Source: an uncultured Rothia sp.
GTDB taxonomy: Bacteria; Actinomycetota; Actinomycetes; Actinomycetales; Micrococcaceae
Length of the DNA: 64,000 nucleotides
Assembly (NCBI GenBank): GCA_946221065.1
Contig: CAMIIO010000005.1
Span: 132,710 to 196,709 of the forward strand
Reading direction: 5' to 3'
Shown here: positions 9,438-18,987 of the stretch, piece by piece
Layout of the letters: the number at the start of each line of letters is the position of its first letter
Numbering within the stretch: position 1 is the first letter of the stretch
Notes under the pieces: model-generated
What the model saw: the letters and a program-made list of their open reading frames with translations, nothing else
What the model was told of the DNA's origin: nothing
The model's database searches: none
Translations under genes and position numbers: made by a program

Positions 9438-9465
9438 GATATAAACCTAACACTTAAGGGGACAA
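9438..9465 (-). promoter_or_regulatory. Candidate promoter for mihF-gmk
   Basis: On the minus strand TTGTCC (9465-9460) and TATATC (9443-9438) are separated by 16 bases, a plausible sigma-70-type promoter about 117 bases before the mihF start. A hairpin with CTCGTGCCC-TTCG-GGGTGCGAG lies in the resulting leader near 9397-9421. Position and spacing are suggestive; no transcript evidence is available. Confidence 0.4.
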
Positions 9466-9554
9466 ACTTTTTGCGTAGTAAATCTACCCCTACCCTGTGG
9501 TTATTTATCTGGACAAATTATTCCACTAATAGGCGACGCGATAATAAATTTGTG

Positions 9555-10412
9555 TCAGATAATAAAACCCAAAAGTGTTTCATTATGAGATTTGATCGAA
9601 GCTGTGAGATCTTCAACACGCGGTCCGTGTCGTAGGATTTCTCTACTTGAATTCACTAAAATCTGGCTCTCACTACCAGCAAAGACCTCATAAAGGGTCT
9701 GGGCAGTTGCTCCTTGCGCCCCATATCCCGGTGCCAAAATAGGGCCGTTGAAAGAACTCAAATCAATCTCAAGTTTTTTCAAGGCATCCCCCACCGTAGC
9801 TCCGATAACTAGACCACAAGAACCCATATCGGTGAACTTTTCCCGAGCGTTCTCACGCTCGGCGTCCGCAATAATACCGGCTGCCACAGAGTCCGTACCA
9901 CCCACATGTTGAACCGTCTGACCTTCCGGGTTAGACGTTAGAGCCAATACAAAAGTTCCACGGTTTTGCTGTTGTGCCGTATCGAACGCAGGACGTAACG
10001 ATTCAAACCCTAAATAGGGGCTAACCGTTACTGAATCAGTACCCAAAGGAGAATTCTCCCCCAGCCACGTTTCGGCATAAGCAGCCATAGTGGATCCAAT
10101 ATCTCCACGTTTTGCATCCGCAATAACTAACACATCTGCCGAACGAGCTTCTACCAAAAGCCTCTCCAACACCGCTATGCCAGCAGAGCCAAATCGCTCA
10201 AAAAAAGCAACCTGAGGTTTGATAACTGCTGCGTGACCTTGAGCCGCTTCCAATACAGAGAGAGAAAACTTCTCAGCACCTTGAGCAGTATTATCTAAAC
10301 CCCACCGCTGAAGCAAGGTAGCGTGCGGGTCCACTCCAACACAGAGTGGACCGTACTGCCGCATTGCCTGAGCCAATCGGTCTCCAAAACCTTGTCCAGG
10401 CGTCATCGTCAT
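9555..10412 (-). CDS. pyrF: Orotidine 5'-phosphate decarboxylase (type 2)
   Basis: Last step of UMP synthesis: decarboxylates OMP. 285 residues, the length of the longer type 2 enzymes of actinobacteria. The active-site motif VIADAKRGDIGSTMAAYAET contains the Lys-Asp catalytic pair near residue 100; LCVGVDPHATLLQRWG lies near the N-terminus and APGYGAQGA near residue 228. The start overlaps the carB stop by four bases (ATGA). It is the last gene of the pyrR-pyrB-pyrC-PH-carA-carB-pyrF operon. Confidence 0.95.
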   Translation of the reverse strand: MTMTPGQGFGDRLAQAMRQYGPLCVGVDPHATLLQRWGLDNTAQGAEKFSLSVLEAAQGHAAVIKPQVAFFERFGSAGIAVLERLLVEARSADVLVIADAKRGDIGSTMAAYAETWLGENSPLGTDSVTVSPYLGFESLRPAFDTAQQQNRGTFVLALTSNPEGQTVQHVGGTDSVAAGIIADAERENAREKFTDMGSCGLVIGATVGDALKKLEIDLSSFNGPILAPGYGAQGATAQTLYEVFAGSESQILVNSSREILRHGPRVEDLTASIKSHNETLLGFII

Positions 10413-13400
10413 GAACCCTGAACCTCACTCTGAGCCTGGATAAGTGCCTTACCGTGCTCCTGCATGCTCATCACATCCCAACTGTGCTCACGCATTGCCT
10501 GAATTGCTTGAACAACTGCACCGAACTCGGACACCGTCGTAATAACCGGAATGCCCACAGAGGTTGCTGCCGCACGAATCTCGTAGCCATCCCCACGAGC
10601 CTGGCCACCGCTAGGAGAATTCAAAATCATGTCTACTTCACCGTTATTGATCAAATCAACAATTGATTTTTCGCCCTCCTGAACCTCTCCAATCTTGGGC
10701 ACGACCACAGACTGCACACCATTGCGACGAAGCACCGTAGCTGTTCCTCCTGTGGAAAGGATTTCAAATCCAAGAGACTCCAACATTCGCACATACACAA
10801 TAGTGTTTCGCTTATCCCGGTTAGCTACCGAGACAAAAACCTTGCCCTCTGTAGGAAGCTTCATCCCTGCGCCGGCGGCAGCCTTAGCAAAAGCCGTATC
10901 AAAATGACGATGTAAGCCCATCACTTCACCTGTAGAACGCATTTCTGGACTCAACAAAGAATCGACGACGACGCCCTCAGGAGTTCGGAAACGACTAAAC
11001 GGAAGTACAACCTCCTTGACCGCAATTGCCGTGTCATTTGGCAAAGAAGCGCCATCCATGTGGGCCGGGATAACTCCCTGCTCCTTCAAATCTGCAATGG
11101 TCTTGCCTGTACCAATCAGCACAGCAGCCTTAGCCATTTGCACTCCGGTAGCCTTTGACACGAAAGGCACGGTACGAGAGGCACGCGGATTAGCTTCGAT
11201 CACGTAGAGAACATCAGATTGCAGGGCAAACTGAATATTGATCAGACCCTTAACTCCAACTCCCTGAGCAATCTTAAACGTAGCTTCTTTCACACGTTCA
11301 AGAACATCCGGTCCCAAAGTTACCGGAGGAAGAGTACAAGCGGAGTCACCGGAATGAATACCAGCCTCCTCAATATGCTCCATAACGCCACCAAGGTACA
11401 TTTCTTGGCCATCAAAGAGCGCGTCGACGTCAATCTCGATAGCATCTTCTAAGAACTTATCAATCAATGCAGGCTGAGAAGGCGAAACTTCGGTGGCGTT
11501 CTCAAGATACCGTGCGAGCTGCTCCTCTTCATACACGATTTCCATACCACGACCGCCTAGAACATACGACGGACGAACCAGAACAGGATAACCAATATCG
11601 TTCGCAATTCGTTGAGCGTTCTCAAAGGTAAAGGCAGTGCCATTCTTCGGAGAAAGCAACTTTGCTTCTTCTAGAACACGAGAAAACTCGCCACGATCCT
11701 CGGCAAGATCAATCGCTTCCGGAGTAGTACCAAGAATGGGAACGCCTGCAGCCTTCAAAGCGCTTGCTAGCTTCAGAGGAGTCTGTCCACCGAGCTGAAC
11801 AAAGACACCCAGCAAGCCACCGGATTGGCGTTCTTTCTCAACAATCTCCATCACATCTTCAAAAGTGAGCGGTTCAAAATAGAGTCGAGTAGAAATGTCA
11901 TAGTCAGTTGAAACCGTCTCCGGGTTACAATTCACCATAACTGTCTCATACCCTGCCTCACGTAGCACCAACGAAGCATGCACACAAGAATAATCGAACT
12001 CAATACCCTGACCAATACGGTTCGGTCCCGAACCCAAGATCATGATAGATGGCTTCGAGTGCTGGGGAACCTCGTCTTCCTGATCGTATGAAGAATAGAA
12101 GTACGGGGTGAAAGACTCAAATTCCGCTGCGCAAGTATCCACGGTCTTGAATACCGGACGAACACCCAATGCATGACGGATACCGCGAACAACGTCCTCC
12201 GTATAGCCGCTGATTTCTGCAAGCTGAGCATCAGAGAAACCGTGACGCTTTGCCAGCCGCAATACCGTTTCGTTAAGCTCCTTATGCTCAGCAATCTCCT
12301 CAGCTACCTCGTTAATCAACTGCAGCTGATCCAAGAACCAAGGATCAATTCCCGTAGCCTCATACATTTGCTCAACGGTGGCTCCAGCAAAAAGGGCACG
12401 TTGAACCTGGTGGATGCGCTCAGTCGTTGGAGTTTTAGTCTGCTCAATCAAACCAGCTAGCTCAGACTCCGAGAGGTTCTCTTGTTTAAAGGAGAAAGAG
12501 GAACCCTTCTGCTCCAATGAGCGCATAGCCTTTTGCAATGCTTCAGTGAAGTTACGGCCTAGAGCCATTGCCTCGCCCACAGACTTCATGGTGGTAGTGA
12601 GGGTAGGATCAGCTGCCGGGAACTTCTCAAAAGCAAATCGAGGGCACTTCACCACGATGTAATCGAGGGTGGGTTCAAATGAAGCCGGAGTCTTCTGGGT
12701 AATATCGTTGGGGATTTCATCTAACGTGTACCCAAGGGAAAGCTTGGTAGCAATCTTTGCAATGGGGAAACCGGTTGCCTTTGAAGCTAACGCCGAAGAC
12801 CGAGAAACACGCGGATTCATTTCAATGACAATAATGCGACCGGTCTTGGGATCAACAGCAAACTGGATATTACATCCGCCAGTATCCACACCCACTTCAC
12901 GAATCACATTAATCGAAATATCACGGAGCTTCTGGTATTCCCGATCCGTCAACGTTAGTGCAGGAGCAACAGTAATCGAGTCACCGGTATGAACACCGAC
13001 GGGATCAAAATTTTCGATAGAACAAACAACCACTACGTTGTCATTCTTATCGCGCATCATCTCCAACTCGTATTCTTTCCAGCCCAAAATAGACTCTTCC
13101 AGCAATACTTCGCTAGTTGGGCTGTATTGAATACCAGCACCGGCAATACGGTACAAATCTTCTTCGTTGTAGGCCATACCCGAGCCAAGACCGCCCATCG
13201 TAAAGGATGGGCGAACCACCATAGGATAACCAAGAACCTCGGCAGCCTTCAGCGCCTCATCCATGGAGTGCACGATTTCAGAGCGAGCAGATTCTCCTCC
13301 GGCTCGCTCAACCACACCCTTAAAAGCCTCACGGTCTTCACCAAGATTGATCGCCTCAATGTTAGCACCAATCAACTCTACGTTGTACTTTTCTAGTACT

Positions 13401-13717
13401 CCTGCAGCATCCAACGAGATAGCTGCATTTAGCGCAGTCTGTCCACCCAAAGTAGGAAGAATCGCGTCGGGACGTTCTTTTTCAATAATAGTTTCGATAA
13501 CGTCTGGAGTAATCGGTTCAATATACGTAGCGTCAGCGAATTCGGGATCCGTCATAATCGTTGCAGGGTTCGAATTCACCAAGATGACTCGAATACCCTC
13601 TTCTTTTAGCACACGAAGTGCCTGAGTGCCCGAATAATCAAATTCCGCTGCCTGACCAATCACAATGGGGCCAGAACCAATAACCAGTACGGAGTTGAGA
13701 TCTGTTCTGCGTGGCAT
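10409..13717 (-). CDS. carB: Carbamoyl-phosphate synthase large chain
   Basis: Makes carbamoyl phosphate from bicarbonate, ATP and ammonia delivered by CarA. 1102 residues with the duplicated ATP-grasp architecture: the first half begins with VLVIGSGPIVIGQAAEFDYS, the second with IMILGSGPNRIGQGIEFDYS near residue 567. Each half has an ATP-grasp signature (VIEMNPRVSRSSALASKATG and VIEANPRASRTVPFVSKATG). The C-terminal 150 residues form the MGS-like allosteric domain (FVSVANRDKRNTIVYVRMLE). It follows carA by 24 bases. Confidence 0.98.
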   Translation of the reverse strand: MPRRTDLNSVLVIGSGPIVIGQAAEFDYSGTQALRVLKEEGIRVILVNSNPATIMTDPEFADATYIEPITPDVIETIIEKERPDAILPTLGGQTALNAAISLDAAGVLEKYNVELIGANIEAINLGEDREAFKGVVERAGGESARSEIVHSMDEALKAAEVLGYPMVVRPSFTMGGLGSGMAYNEEDLYRIAGAGIQYSPTSEVLLEESILGWKEYELEMMRDKNDNVVVVCSIENFDPVGVHTGDSITVAPALTLTDREYQKLRDISINVIREVGVDTGGCNIQFAVDPKTGRIIVIEMNPRVSRSSALASKATGFPIAKIATKLSLGYTLDEIPNDITQKTPASFEPTLDYIVVKCPRFAFEKFPAADPTLTTTMKSVGEAMALGRNFTEALQKAMRSLEQKGSSFSFKQENLSESELAGLIEQTKTPTTERIHQVQRALFAGATVEQMYEATGIDPWFLDQLQLINEVAEEIAEHKELNETVLRLAKRHGFSDAQLAEISGYTEDVVRGIRHALGVRPVFKTVDTCAAEFESFTPYFYSSYDQEDEVPQHSKPSIMILGSGPNRIGQGIEFDYSCVHASLVLREAGYETVMVNCNPETVSTDYDISTRLYFEPLTFEDVMEIVEKERQSGGLLGVFVQLGGQTPLKLASALKAAGVPILGTTPEAIDLAEDRGEFSRVLEEAKLLSPKNGTAFTFENAQRIANDIGYPVLVRPSYVLGGRGMEIVYEEEQLARYLENATEVSPSQPALIDKFLEDAIEIDVDALFDGQEMYLGGVMEHIEEAGIHSGDSACTLPPVTLGPDVLERVKEATFKIAQGVGVKGLINIQFALQSDVLYVIEANPRASRTVPFVSKATGVQMAKAAVLIGTGKTIADLKEQGVIPAHMDGASLPNDTAIAVKEVVLPFSRFRTPEGVVVDSLLSPEMRSTGEVMGLHRHFDTAFAKAAAGAGMKLPTEGKVFVSVANRDKRNTIVYVRMLESLGFEILSTGGTATVLRRNGVQSVVVPKIGEVQEGEKSIVDLINNGEVDMILNSPSGGQARGDGYEIRAAATSVGIPVITTVSEFGAVVQAIQAMREHSWDVMSMQEHGKALIQAQSEVQGS

Positions 13718-13741
13718 GTATCTATATTTCCTTCGCTGGGA

Positions 13742-14905
13742 TTAGTTCTTCTTGTCAATCATCAGATTAACAAAGCGGTCAAAAAGATAAGCGGCATCGT
13801 GCGGTCCTGCTGCTGCCTCGGGGTGATACTGAACCGAGAAAGCAGGAATATCAAGACAACGTAGCCCCTCCACGACGTCGTCATTCAAACAAACATGGGA
13901 TACTTCTACCTTGCCAAATTCAGCGTTAGGAGCAGTTACCGCATCGTCTAGAGGAGCATCTACCGCGAAGCCATGATTATGTGCGGTAATTTCTACCTTA
14001 TTAGTGGTGCGATCCATCACCGGTTGATTAATACCGCGGTGACCGAACTTGAGCTTATAAGTTCCAAAGCCAAGAGCTCGACCGAGTAGCTGATTACCAA
14101 AGCAGATTCCAAAGAATGGGTAGCCGGCGCGCAAAACCTCTTGCAAAAGTTCCACCTGAGCATCTGCAGTAGCCGGGTCTCCGGGACCATTGGAGAAAAA
14201 TACGCCGTCCGGATTCAAGGCTTTAATATCCGCAAAGGTAGCCGTTGCCGGCAAAACATGAACTCGCACACCACGTTCGGCGAATCGTTGCGGGGTCATC
14301 GACTTAATCCCCAAATCTAGGGCAACTAACTCTGCCCGCGGATCCTCCTGCCAGCCATGTGCAGAAGGCTCCACCACGTAAGCAGAATCAATAGAAACAG
14401 AATCGGCAAGTTGACGCCCCTGCATCTGCTCAGATCCCTGCACCTTCGTTACCAATTCAGCCAGCGGAGAAGCAGCGTCATCTCCGCAGAAAATACCGGC
14501 ACGCATGGAACCAGAATCACGAAGATGACGGGTCAATGCGCGAGTATCAATACCCTCGATACCTACGATGTTTTGTTCTTGTAGCTGGTCATCAAGACTC
14601 TGCTCGGAACGCCAATTCGACGGACGTCGTGCTGCGTCACGAACAACATAACCTGATACCCAGATCTTACGAGACTCTGCATCTTCTGCGTTCACACCGG
14701 TATTACCGATATGTGGCGCGGTCTGAACCACAATCTGTCCCGCATAGGAAGGATCGGTTAGAGTCTCCTGATAGCCGGTCATACCGGTAGAGAAAACCGC
14801 CTCGCCAAAAGTAGTTCCGGTAGCTCCATAGGAACGACCATAAAAAGCGGTTCCATCTTCCAGAACGAGCACTGCGCTATTTTCGTTGAGTGCTAAGTTC
14901 GTCAT
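13742..14905 (-). CDS. carA: Carbamoyl-phosphate synthase small chain (glutamine amidotransferase)
   Basis: Hydrolyses glutamine and channels ammonia to CarB. 387 residues. The N-terminal CPSase_sm domain is shown by AVLVLEDGTAFYGRSYGA and GMTGYQETLTDPSYAGQIV. The C-terminal class I amidotransferase has the cysteine nucleophile in FFGICFGNQLLGRALG (about residue 267) and the His-Glu pair in SVQYHPEAAAG (about residue 355). Part of the pyr operon, just after the small PH-domain gene. Confidence 0.97.
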   Translation of the reverse strand: MTNLALNENSAVLVLEDGTAFYGRSYGATGTTFGEAVFSTGMTGYQETLTDPSYAGQIVVQTAPHIGNTGVNAEDAESRKIWVSGYVVRDAARRPSNWRSEQSLDDQLQEQNIVGIEGIDTRALTRHLRDSGSMRAGIFCGDDAASPLAELVTKVQGSEQMQGRQLADSVSIDSAYVVEPSAHGWQEDPRAELVALDLGIKSMTPQRFAERGVRVHVLPATATFADIKALNPDGVFFSNGPGDPATADAQVELLQEVLRAGYPFFGICFGNQLLGRALGFGTYKLKFGHRGINQPVMDRTTNKVEITAHNHGFAVDAPLDDAVTAPNAEFGKVEVSHVCLNDDVVEGLRCLDIPAFSVQYHPEAAAGPHDAAYLFDRFVNLMIDKKN

Positions 14906-14986
14906 TGATCATGTCCTCACATGGTTGTTCTATCTTGCTCAAACAAGCAAAATATTTAGAAGTTTTAGTACAGCAAAATCTACAAA

Positions 14987-15484
14987 TTACGTCACCACAA
15001 AATCTCGTAGAGAATCCAGCACAATTTGCTGATCGTGTGTGTACTGAGTACGCATGGCTGAATCTACTTCAGCACCGTTTAATTTCCAGCTCAGCTGCAA
15101 TAGACCATCTTTTTCTACAAATTTTCCGTTCATACCAGAAGTAGTACCAACAGCAACGATGTCTTCACGCGGAATAAATACATCCTGCGCGCCGGTTCGA
15201 GAAAAGATGAGAGCATCTTCAAAGATGAATAACGTACACGCTGATTTAAACCCCAGAGAATCTACAGATACTCTGTCTAGCCAATCCCCATGCACAGTAG
15301 TTCCTACGTATGTTCCAGAAACAGCTACTAAAGGTGCCAGGTTCTCATACGCTGAAGGAACTTCCTGAAGATGACCCAACCCTTTTTGTCTGCCCTGACG
15401 TGCCTGCCACCCCCACCACATGAGGGCGCAAGTTACCACGATAAAAAGCACACAAATAAGAGTAGGAACGAGCCGATCTTCCAT
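14987..15484 (-). CDS. Membrane-anchored PH-like domain protein of the pyr operon
   Basis: A 165-residue protein with one N-terminal transmembrane segment (VPTLICVLFIVVTCALMWWG, about residues 6-25) and a soluble domain that resembles the bacterial PH-like domain found between pyrC and carA in many actinobacteria. Visible segments include FIFEDALIFSRTGAQDVFIP and ILAVGTTSG-like beta-strand repeats (here IVAVGTTSGMNGKFV). The start overlaps the pyrC stop as TAATG, so it is translated with the UMP pathway genes. Function is unknown; membrane tethering or regulation of the pathway is speculation from position. Confidence 0.7.
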   Translation of the reverse strand: MEDRLVPTLICVLFIVVTCALMWWGWQARQGRQKGLGHLQEVPSAYENLAPLVAVSGTYVGTTVHGDWLDRVSVDSLGFKSACTLFIFEDALIFSRTGAQDVFIPREDIVAVGTTSGMNGKFVEKDGLLQLSWKLNGAEVDSAMRTQYTHDQQIVLDSLRDFVVT

Positions 15485-16800
15485 TAGTTGCTCCGACTAT
15501 GCCGTACTGGAGTATTCAGCTTTCCATTAAGCACCGTGGCGTGACCTTCATAAAAAGTTGCTCGCACTTCACCAGGAACAGTCATCTGTCGGTAAGGATT
15601 ATTCTTACCTTTAGTAGCTTGTTCAGCAGGTTCAATAACACGTTGCGCGGACGGATCAACCAGCACAATGTTTGCCGGCTCCCCCACTTCAAGCGGGCGT
15701 CCCTGATCCTGTGCAAGACCGATTTCTGCAGGCTTAGTACTCATAATTCGAGCCACATCAGACCACTGAATCAAGCCAGTGTCTACCAATGTCATTTGCA
15801 CGATGGAAAGTGCCTGTTCAAGACCTGTCATGCCATTAGCAGCACATGCCCACTCACAGTCTTTCGCTTCTGCCGGATGCGGGGCGTGATCGGTACCGAT
15901 AATATCAATGGTTCCATCAGCTACCGCCTGCCGTAGCGCCAAAACATCTTCTTCAGTACGTAACGGTGGGTTGACCTTATACACCGGATCATAGCTGCGA
16001 ACTAACTCATCAGTTAGCAGGAGGTGATGAGGCGTAGCTTCCGCTGTGACCTCGATACCGCGCTCTTTAGCCCAGCGAATAATCTCAACAGAACCTTTGG
16101 TTGAAAGGTGACAGATATGCAAACGGGATTTCACATGATCCGCCAATAGAACATCACGAGCAATAATAGATTCCTCCGCTACAGCCGGCCAACCTTGGAG
16201 CCCTAACTCTGCCGAGACAACGCCTTCGTTCATCTGAGCATTCTCGGTCAATCGTGGCTCCTGGGCGTGCTGAGCGATGACGCCGTCAAAGGTTTTCACG
16301 TACTCCAATGCACGACGCATAAGAGCAGGATCCCATACGCACATACCATCGTCAGAAAATACTCGCACCTGCGCCGCAGAATCCGCCATAGCCCCGATCT
16401 CGGCTAGGCGTTCACCTTTCAAACCATTAGTGACAGCACCAATTGGCTGCACCTTTACCCAGCCAGACTCTTCACCCAGCCTAGCTACCTGCTCTACCAC
16501 ACCTGCAGAATCCGCTACGGGCTGTGAATTAGCCATAGCAAATACAGCAGTGTATCCGCCTAGCGCCGCAGCCCGAGTACCAGTCTCTACAGTTTCGGCA
16601 TCCTCCTGACCAGGTTCGCGTAAGTGAGTGTGTAAATCTACCAACCCCGGAAGAGCAATCAGCCCGTCCGCATCAATAACTTCAGCATCTGCAGCAGAGA
16701 GGTCGGCACCCACCTCAGCAATCTTGCCGTCTTTGATTAACAGATCAGCAGTTTTCTCTCCCATAAGGGAAGCATTTTTAATAAGATATGAAGTAGACAT
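15484..16800 (-). CDS. pyrC: Dihydroorotase (class I)
   Basis: Cyclises N-carbamoyl-aspartate to dihydroorotate. 438 residues. Metal-binding motif DLHTHLREPGQEDAETV near residue 55 supplies two histidines; HICHLSTKGSVE and GTDHAPHPAEAK give further metal and catalytic positions. The amidohydrolase frame begins with a small beta-sandwich (LLIKDGKIAEVGADL). The gene starts 21 bases after pyrB and overlaps the PH-domain gene by one base. Confidence 0.96.
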   Translation of the reverse strand: MSTSYLIKNASLMGEKTADLLIKDGKIAEVGADLSAADAEVIDADGLIALPGLVDLHTHLREPGQEDAETVETGTRAAALGGYTAVFAMANSQPVADSAGVVEQVARLGEESGWVKVQPIGAVTNGLKGERLAEIGAMADSAAQVRVFSDDGMCVWDPALMRRALEYVKTFDGVIAQHAQEPRLTENAQMNEGVVSAELGLQGWPAVAEESIIARDVLLADHVKSRLHICHLSTKGSVEIIRWAKERGIEVTAEATPHHLLLTDELVRSYDPVYKVNPPLRTEEDVLALRQAVADGTIDIIGTDHAPHPAEAKDCEWACAANGMTGLEQALSIVQMTLVDTGLIQWSDVARIMSTKPAEIGLAQDQGRPLEVGEPANIVLVDPSAQRVIEPAEQATKGKNNPYRQMTVPGEVRATFYEGHATVLNGKLNTPVRHSRSN

Positions 16801-16821
16801 AAAATTACTCTTCTCTGTTCG

Positions 16822-17802
16822 CTAGTTAGTGTAGAAATCTGCTGCGCTGCCACCGGTCATCAACAAATACAGCACCGCCATTCGCACAGAAACCCCATTA
16901 TTTACCTGACGCAGGACCCACGATTGGTCGGAATCTGCAGCCACGGTGCTAATCTCCAAGCCGCGGTTCATTGGACCGGGATGCAAAATTGCGGTTTCAT
17001 GCGAGCTCTGATTCAAACGCTCAAAACGTTCTGGAGTAAGCCCCCATAGTCTCGAATATTCCTCAGTGCTCGGAAAAAATGCGGCGTTCATACGCTCACG
17101 TTGAATACGTAAAAGCATAACGGCGTCCACACCCGTATCTAATGCTTCATCGAGGTTATAAAAAACTTCACACGGCCAATGCTCAATCTCTACAGGCAAG
17201 AGTGTTGGTGGGGCAACAAATACGACTTCTGCGCCTAAAGTATGCAATAGCCAGAGGTTTGATCTTGCTACACGCGAATGGAGAATATCGCCTACAATTG
17301 CAACTCTCATGCCTTCTAAAGTAGCCCCTCGAGTAGGGATACCTTTCTTCTGCTCTTGAAATTGGCGTAAGGTCATTGCATCCAACAGAGCCTGCGTGGG
17401 GTGAGCATGGGTTCCATCGCCAGCGTTCAGAATAGGAACATCAACCCATCCCGCTTCAGCAAGACGCTGTGGAGCTCCAGAAGCGCCGTGTCGAATCACA
17501 ATCGCATCAGCATTAATTGCTGCCAAGGTCTGAGCCGTATCTTTTAAAGACTCCCCTTTTGAAACGGAAGATCCTTTAGCTGAAAAATTAATAATATCTG
17601 CAGAAAGACGTTTCTCCGCCGTCTCAAAAGAAATCCGAGTACGTGTGGAATCCTCAAAAAATAAGTTAACCACGGTGCGTCCTTGTAGAGCAGGAAGTTT
17701 TTTCACGCTCCGCTGACCCACTTCACTCATAAAGTCTGCGGTATCGAGAATGTCCAGAACTTCATCTAATGAAAGATCACGGGTGTCCAAAAGGTGCTTC
17801 AT
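16822..17802 (-). CDS. pyrB: Aspartate carbamoyltransferase, catalytic chain
   Basis: Condenses carbamoyl phosphate and aspartate, the committed step of pyrimidine synthesis. 326 residues. The carbamoyl-phosphate loop FFEDSTRTRISFETAEKRL lies near residue 50, HPTQALLDAMTL near residue 135, and GPMNRGLEIS near residue 275. No pyrI regulatory subunit is nearby, as expected in actinobacteria. It begins two bases after the pyrR stop, so translation is coupled to the PyrR-controlled leader. Confidence 0.97.
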   Translation of the reverse strand: MKHLLDTRDLSLDEVLDILDTADFMSEVGQRSVKKLPALQGRTVVNLFFEDSTRTRISFETAEKRLSADIINFSAKGSSVSKGESLKDTAQTLAAINADAIVIRHGASGAPQRLAEAGWVDVPILNAGDGTHAHPTQALLDAMTLRQFQEQKKGIPTRGATLEGMRVAIVGDILHSRVARSNLWLLHTLGAEVVFVAPPTLLPVEIEHWPCEVFYNLDEALDTGVDAVMLLRIQRERMNAAFFPSTEEYSRLWGLTPERFERLNQSSHETAILHPGPMNRGLEISTVAADSDQSWVLRQVNNGVSVRMAVLYLLMTGGSAADFYTN

Positions 17803-17804
17803 AT

Positions 17805-18392
17805 TTACTTTTCCTCATCCTGAGCGTTGGGCTGAATCAGCTCAACTCGATCCTCGGAGTGATCAATTTCCTGTAGATAAACCCGCACATTTTCCTGAGA
17901 AGAAGTGGGTAGGTTCTTCCCCACATAATCGGCTCTAATAGGTAACTCGCGGTGGCCACGATCCACTAAAACAGCGAGTCTAACCCGATCCGGGCGACCA
18001 TAATCTTTAAGAGCATCTAGTGCTGCACGGATGGTCCTGCCTGAATACAGTACATCATCCACTAGCACAACGTTCATGCCATCTAAACCAGATACCGGCA
18101 GTACTGTAGGCTGAGGAGAACGCCCAGGTTTATTCTGCAAATCATCTCGATACATTGTGATATCAAGTTGACCCAAAGATTCAGCGACCGAAAATTCCGG
18201 CTCCGTTGCCGCAATTTTCTGCGCTAAACGCTGAGCCAACGGAGCACCCTTGCGAGGAATCCCTATTACCACCAGATTTTTAACGCCTCGATTAGCCTCA
18301 ATAATTTCGTACGCAATACGTGTAATTGCGCGTTCGACGTCGGCGCTCGTCAAAATAGTATGGACGTGTGAGTCCGCTACATCTTTACTCAT
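17805..18392 (-). CDS. pyrR: PyrR bifunctional pyr operon regulator / uracil phosphoribosyltransferase
   Basis: RNA-binding regulator that senses UMP/UTP and represses the operon, with weak uracil phosphoribosyltransferase activity. 195 residues. The PRPP-binding loop VVLVDDVLYSGRTIRAALDA is near residue 109, and LVVIGIPRKGAPLAQRLA near residue 40 is typical of PyrR. A strong AGGAGG precedes the ATG and is embedded in a leader resembling a PyrR-binding loop, so it probably regulates itself and the genes after it. Confidence 0.96.
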   Translation of the reverse strand: MSKDVADSHVHTILTSADVERAITRIAYEIIEANRGVKNLVVIGIPRKGAPLAQRLAQKIAATEPEFSVAESLGQLDITMYRDDLQNKPGRSPQPTVLPVSGLDGMNVVLVDDVLYSGRTIRAALDALKDYGRPDRVRLAVLVDRGHRELPIRADYVGKNLPTSSQENVRVYLQEIDHSEDRVELIQPNAQDEEK

Positions 18393-18394
18393 GC

Positions 18395-18432
18395 CGGCCT
18401 CCTTCCCCGCCTCACAGGACGGACTTAAAGGT
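18395..18432 (-). promoter_or_regulatory. Candidate PyrR-binding leader element overlapping the pyrR ribosome-binding site
   Basis: Just upstream of the pyrR start the minus strand reads AAGTCCGTCCTGTGAGGCGG followed by GGAAGGAGG. The CCTGTGAGGC-like loop with flanking pairing (GTCC against GGGG/GGAC-type arms) resembles PyrR-binding loops, and its 3' part is the Shine-Dalgarno sequence. In Mycobacterium smegmatis PyrR is known to repress translation by such an element; the same mode is inferred here. Confidence 0.5.
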
Positions 18433-18521
18433 TGCTTGCTTCAACCTCAATTTATCACGGAATAGGTCAAAAAGTAGCGACTCGAAACAGGGGTCACACG
18501 CTCTGGCCTACCCACTACTTA

Positions 18522-18555
18522 TAAAAAAGGAGTAGTACCGTTGGGGTACTACTCC
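18522..18555 (-). terminator. Intrinsic terminator after nusB
   Basis: On the minus strand GGAGTAGTACC (18555-18545) and its perfect complement GGTACTACTCC (18539-18529) flank a five-base loop and are followed by TTTTTT. It starts 11 bases after the nusB stop and separates the aro/efp/nusB transcript from the pyr operon. Confidence 0.9.
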
Positions 18556-18565
18556 ATAAAAAAAT

Positions 18566-18976
18566 TTAAGCCAGCAACGTAGGTTTGACCTGACGTAATC
18601 TATCTAGCAGACCATTCACAAATTTAGGTGAATCATCAGTAGAAAGAGTACGAACCAAACCAGTTGCCTCCGAAATAGCCACAGGATCCGGAATCTCGTC
18701 GTTAAACAAAAGTTCCCAAGCCCCCAAGCGCAAAACCACACGGTCTACACTAGGCATACGATCCATTGTCCAACCCTGAGAATAAGTTTCAATATATTCC
18801 CGGATTTCTTCATCATGATCGCGCACACCACGCACAATCTGCTCTGAATAAGCAGAAATCTGTGCGCTGGTGTACATCCGACGACGAACCAAAACATCGA
18901 TGATGTCGTCATTTCTCTGATCCGCCTCAAAAAGTACCTCAAGGGCACGGAGACGGGCTTTAGTGCGTGAGTTCAA
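18566..18976 (-). CDS. nusB: Transcription antitermination protein NusB
   Basis: All-helical RNA-binding factor that, with NusE (S10), assembles the rRNA antitermination complex on boxA. 136 residues, normal length. Begins with the typical arginine-rich helix MNSRTKARLRALEVLFEADQ and ends with the family pattern PVAISEATGLVRTLSTDDSP / KFVNGLLDRL. It starts 11 bases after efp, the conserved actinobacterial efp-nusB pair, and is closed by a strong terminator. Confidence 0.96.
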   Translation of the reverse strand: MNSRTKARLRALEVLFEADQRNDDIIDVLVRRRMYTSAQISAYSEQIVRGVRDHDEEIREYIETYSQGWTMDRMPSVDRVVLRLGAWELLFNDEIPDPVAISEATGLVRTLSTDDSPKFVNGLLDRLRQVKPTLLA

Positions 18977-18987
18977 AACGTCCTAAT

